From positions 1 to 21,532 of the forward strand of contig JAYMTA010001146.1 in assembly GCA_036897625.1 (NCBI GenBank): 21,532 bases of DNA, given 5' to 3'. The translations under genes were made by a program, and so were the position numbers. Positions within the stretch are counted from its first letter, which is position 1. Each line of letters opens with the position of its first letter. Under the pieces are notes generated by a model. That model saw only the letters and a list, made by a program, of their open reading frames with translations. It was not told the DNA's origin and made no database searches. Shown here piece by piece: positions 18,263-21,532 of this stretch. This stretch comes from Pelargonium cotyledonis (Eukaryota; Streptophyta; Magnoliopsida; Geraniales; Geraniaceae).

Positions 18263-21005
18263 TCAAACTACCAACTTAGGTTCTGCAATTGCATGATCTT
18301 GAATAGGTGTATCAAACTTAAAGCTTCTGGCAACATCAAAGAAATGTGCAACGGCGTCTTCAGGTGTCCCAACAAGAACCCCATGTCCAAGATTAAGAAT
18401 GTGTCCCTTTGGCCCTGCACAACTCACGACCCTGGCACAAAAAACATCTGATTAGCAATTCAGATCAAACTATGTGAAATCAGCTTTACATTGACTTCCA
18501 GAAAAACGAAAACGGCAAGATTCATGCACAAAGCCAGATTTCAATACATTAAAAAGAAATCCTACTTTGCCTTGTTTTCATGTAAATTATTTATATTGAG
18601 GTCAGATACCAATTAAATAAGTATGCATTATTAAGCTATAGGGTATATCAAACAAGTGCCAGAGTTATATTCCACAAATAATGCAGTTCAGATGGTCTAT
18701 TTATACATTTAAGAAGTTGTATAAAATGAATGGGAAGTGACTGAAGTTAATTAGAAGTGAAGTAAATTCATGTTGCAAACCTTTCAATCTCATCAGTTAA
18801 GGCGGGAAGAGGTGAAAACAGATAAGCAGGATCCACATTTCCCTGTACACTGATATCACTACCCAATCGTTTCCTTCCATCTTTCATATCCACCGTCCAG
18901 TCAAGCCCAATCACATCAACTCCAACTCCTTTCATGCGTTCAAGAAGGCCACCATTTCCATTAATATATAGAACAAGTGGTGTTTCAGGGCACTTCTTCC
19001 TGACCACTCTCAAAATCTGCAATACCAGAAAGAAACTCAATAATAGGCCAAGAGAGAGAAAGAGAGCATGCATAACTGTAAGTCCTATAATTTTATCGCG
19101 TATATGAAAGTAGAAGGAAAGTGTACAAAATGTACAGAACAATACTTTTGGCAAGCCAAAAACGAATAATTCGGTATTGAGTAATTAAAATGTCCTAGTC
19201 TGAGTTTTCATAAACAACCAATCTAAAAGTTTTCTATAAAAAGAATAAGTCGGTATCGAGATGAAGCAAATCGCTGACAGAAAGTAAACAAGAGGTAATT
19301 CACGACCACATAAGATGCAGGGTAAGAGTTAGCTGTTTTGCCCAAACTACTAAAAGTAGCTGAGCTTACTTCTTCAATATAAGGCTTTGACCAGCGCTCC
19401 CACATATCAGGAGTTAGTTGTCCACCCCATGAATCAAATATTTGTATGCAATGAGCCCCGGACTCCACTTGGTAAATAATGTATTCAGATATTGCTTCTG
19501 TCAAGTGAGAGAGCAGAGTCCTCAGTACATGCGGTGCTGTGTGGCACATGCCTTTAATGGTTGTGTACGTGCGAGTTGTACCCCCTTCTACAATATAAGT
19601 GGCAATTGTCCAAGGTGCTCCTACAAAACCAAGAACTGCAGCACGCCCCTCAACCTACGTCAAGAAAGAAAGAAAAAATAAATTGCAAACAACAATGACA
19701 TAAAGAAACGATTTGACAGAGAGGAACATTTTATACCATACCTATAAAAGTTCTATCAGATTTATATATGCGCCAAAATAAAATTACCTCTTTACGAAGT
19801 ATTCTAAGAGATTCTCCCACAAAATTAAGTTGCTCCAAGTCAATGGGATGCAATGCCTTGAGGCCCTCTTCGGATCGAATGGGTGAACTAATAACAGGAC
19901 CCCTCACATCTTCTATGTCAAATGGAACACCAAATGCAGGCAGAGGAGTAAGTATATCAGAAAATATGATAACCCCGTCAGGATGGAAAGCTTCCCAAGG
20001 CTGCAAAGAAATTTCCACAATGAGATCAGTTGTCTCTGACCTCTCCCTGAAGGATGGATGTTTCTCAGCAAGCTTTCTATAAACAGCCATATACCTTCCT
20101 GCCTGGCGCATCATCCATGCTGGAGGCCGAGGAACGGGTTCTCCTCTAGCAGCTTTAACCAAAAGTGGATCTGCATAAGATATAAACAAATACCTGTTTA
20201 TAGCAACAATGTATCATCATACTTTGAAATTTGAATCAAGTTTTATCTATTTAGTTCAGTTTAGTTATTACTCAGTTCATACTCAGTCATCTAGCATCTG
20301 ACAAACTGTTCTCTTCTATTTTCACTTGGCTGCCACACTCTCTATCACAAAGCAATGATTTATCAACATTTAAACATCAATGCAGAAACAACCCATTACT
20401 AGATGTCAAATGATGTACCCAGAATTGCATATTGTAATTTACGAATCAAAATAAAACAAAACATACCACTAAAACATCTAGTCCTATTTAAAGAAAGATA
20501 AAAATGCAAAACAACCCAGTCAAGAAGGGATGAAAATACAAGGTCAACTAGTAACAACCCACTAAATATATCAATTTCAGGTAGCAACCCAAAACTGGGT
20601 ATTGAAAATCACTGATTCATTTGCAAAATATTCGCCGAAAACCAAAAACCCACATAACGAATCACATGGACATGCATATCAGATACAATAGCAGCTAAAA
20701 TTGAGCACACCGTTAAAAACCAATAACAAAAATTTGAACGGAAATGTAAAGAAAACAACTTTACCAGAAGAAGAAGAGCATGACACCACTGAAAAAGCTC
20801 TGTGGCGGGTTTTGGGTTTGAGAGCAACCACGGATCCATTACAGAGAGACCCGAACTGCACAGTCAAGCTCAAAAATTTGCATCCCAATGAACTGCACAC
20901 ACTGCATCGATGAGGCACATTGATCAAAATTGACGAAATTGAAATCAAACCTGAAAATTGCGAGGGAGAGAGAGAGAGAGACCTGGTTGAAGCAGAGAAG
21001 CTCAT
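18263..21005 (-). CDS. HEME: Uroporphyrinogen decarboxylase, chloroplastic (UROD)
   Basis: Decarboxylates the four acetate side chains of uroporphyrinogen III to give coproporphyrinogen III, on the plastid route to haem and chlorophyll. Inferred exons (minus): 21005-20765, 20170-19788, 19654-19370, 19016-18781, 18431-18263. All introns are GT-AG with matching phase, giving 437 aa. Residues 1 to about 80 are a Ser-rich transit peptide. Exon 2 carries the first signature [11 protein letters not shown] (96-106) and IIFSDIL with the catalytic Asp (D152, equivalent to human D86). Exon 3 carries the second signature GFVGAPWT (217-224) and TYIVEGG (Y228, equivalent to human Y164). The last exon has LNLGHG (H398, equivalent to human H339). 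Every conserved catalytic residue I looked for is present. The start is the first ATG; the frame is open upstream but without ATG. Plants have two paralogues (HEME1, HEME2), and position next to ZDP favours HEME1. Confidence 0.95.
20966..20981 (-). repeat. (CT)n run inside the UROD transit-peptide coding sequence
   Basis: On the coding strand a CT run encodes alternating Ser and Leu (residues 9-13) at the start of the transit peptide. Dinucleotide runs in coding sequence are frame-sensitive, so this one should be constrained or polymorphic in steps of three units. Confidence 0.8.
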
Positions 21006-21532
21006 GCCTGCCTGTGGACAAACTTGTGGTTGTGGGGGTAAAGAAGAAGAAGAATTTATCAATGTGTTGTTTTGGAGCTAAATTTTCATTATCTGCTTAT
21101 CCAATGCCCCATCAATTACCCAATATTATCACTTTAGTCCCTCTATGAATTTTTTTTTATTTTATTTTACTTTTACTTTTCAATTTCATTTTTGAGTTAG
21201 TTTGGAATATATTTTTGAAAAAATTACCCGTAACTCTCCTCTATAAGCTTATTACATATATCACCTCTAAATATCATGACGTTACTTTTATCACCTTTAA
21301 AGATAGCATTTAACATGTAATTCATTTTTTTCGTCAAAATTAACGAAATATTTTAAATTTTAAATCATGTGACCTGTACATGACCAATATATTTTTTAAA
21401 ATTCTGAAAATACATTTCACTCTATTACCCTTCTTCTTTATCAAGAATATGTTCATCATATTCCGCCGGGAAATTCATAGTTTTGCCGGAAAATTTAACA
21501 TTTTCCCGCCCATTTTTCTGCGCCACTTTTTT
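21006..21532 (-). promoter_or_regulatory. UROD 5' UTR, promoter and AT-rich upstream DNA
   Basis: The first few tens of bases upstream of 21005 should be 5' UTR. From about 21150 the DNA is very AT-rich and contains two similar words, TATCACCTCTAAATAT near 21259 and TATCACCTTTAAAGAT near 21289, suggesting repetitive DNA. No gene and no definite TATA box were assigned. Confidence 0.4.

Noticed and set aside
20946-20982. Possible 34-base intron in UROD exon 1 (AG|GTCTCT ... TTTTCAG)
   Set aside because: It is too short for plant splicing, and the frame reads straight through as a plausible transit peptide.
20679-21062. Longer UROD N-terminus starting upstream at about 21062
   Set aside because: The upstream codon is TTG, not ATG; the first ATG is at 21005.
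1-21532. tRNA, rRNA, snoRNA or CRISPR-like arrays
   Set aside because: No cloverleaf with A and B boxes, no rRNA sequence and no spaced repeat array was noticed when reading both strands. A tRNA/ncRNA scan was not possible here.

Overview
This is nuclear DNA from a flowering plant, most likely a eudicot. The evidence is GT-AG introns in AT-rich DNA, a plastid-type uroporphyrinogen decarboxylase with a Ser-rich transit peptide, an RPM1-type CC-NBS-LRR gene without introns, a plant ZDP-type DNA 3'-phosphatase, and an L1-like plant LINE. The species cannot be named from the sequence alone.

Layout, left to right. Positions 1-3.35 kb hold a decayed L1-type LINE on the minus strand (endonuclease, reverse transcriptase, truncated 3' part). 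Positions 3.35-5.85 kb are AT-rich and carry a CACTA-like transposon end with clustered foldbacks (to 4363), a Helitron-like 3' end (to 5051), and the upstream region of the first gene. Positions 5853-11344 (+) hold a 14-exon gene for a polynucleotide 3'-phosphatase of the ZDP family. Its linker contains a roughly 330-bp tandem duplication that copied an exon pair. Positions 12703-13620 (+) hold a 305-aa low-complexity, basic protein of unknown function, opened by a Met-Glu repeat and containing a His run and an internal duplication. Positions 14296-17088 (-) hold a complete 930-aa RPM1-like NLR immune receptor. Positions 18263-21005 (-) hold a five-exon plastid uroporphyrinogen decarboxylase gene. 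The window ends in the AT-rich upstream DNA of that gene.

The genes do not form a pathway. The phosphatase acts in DNA repair and active DNA demethylation, the decarboxylase in plastid tetrapyrrole synthesis, and the NLR in immunity. From memory, the Arabidopsis genes for ZDP (At3g14890) and HEME1 (At3g14930) also lie close together. The outer two genes here may therefore be an old conserved neighbourhood, with the NLR and the unknown gene as lineage-specific occupants.

Nothing here amounts to a clearly new biological system. The most interesting items are the frame-neutral exon-pair duplication in the ZDP gene, the unknown repeat-built basic protein, and the possible conserved neighbourhood.
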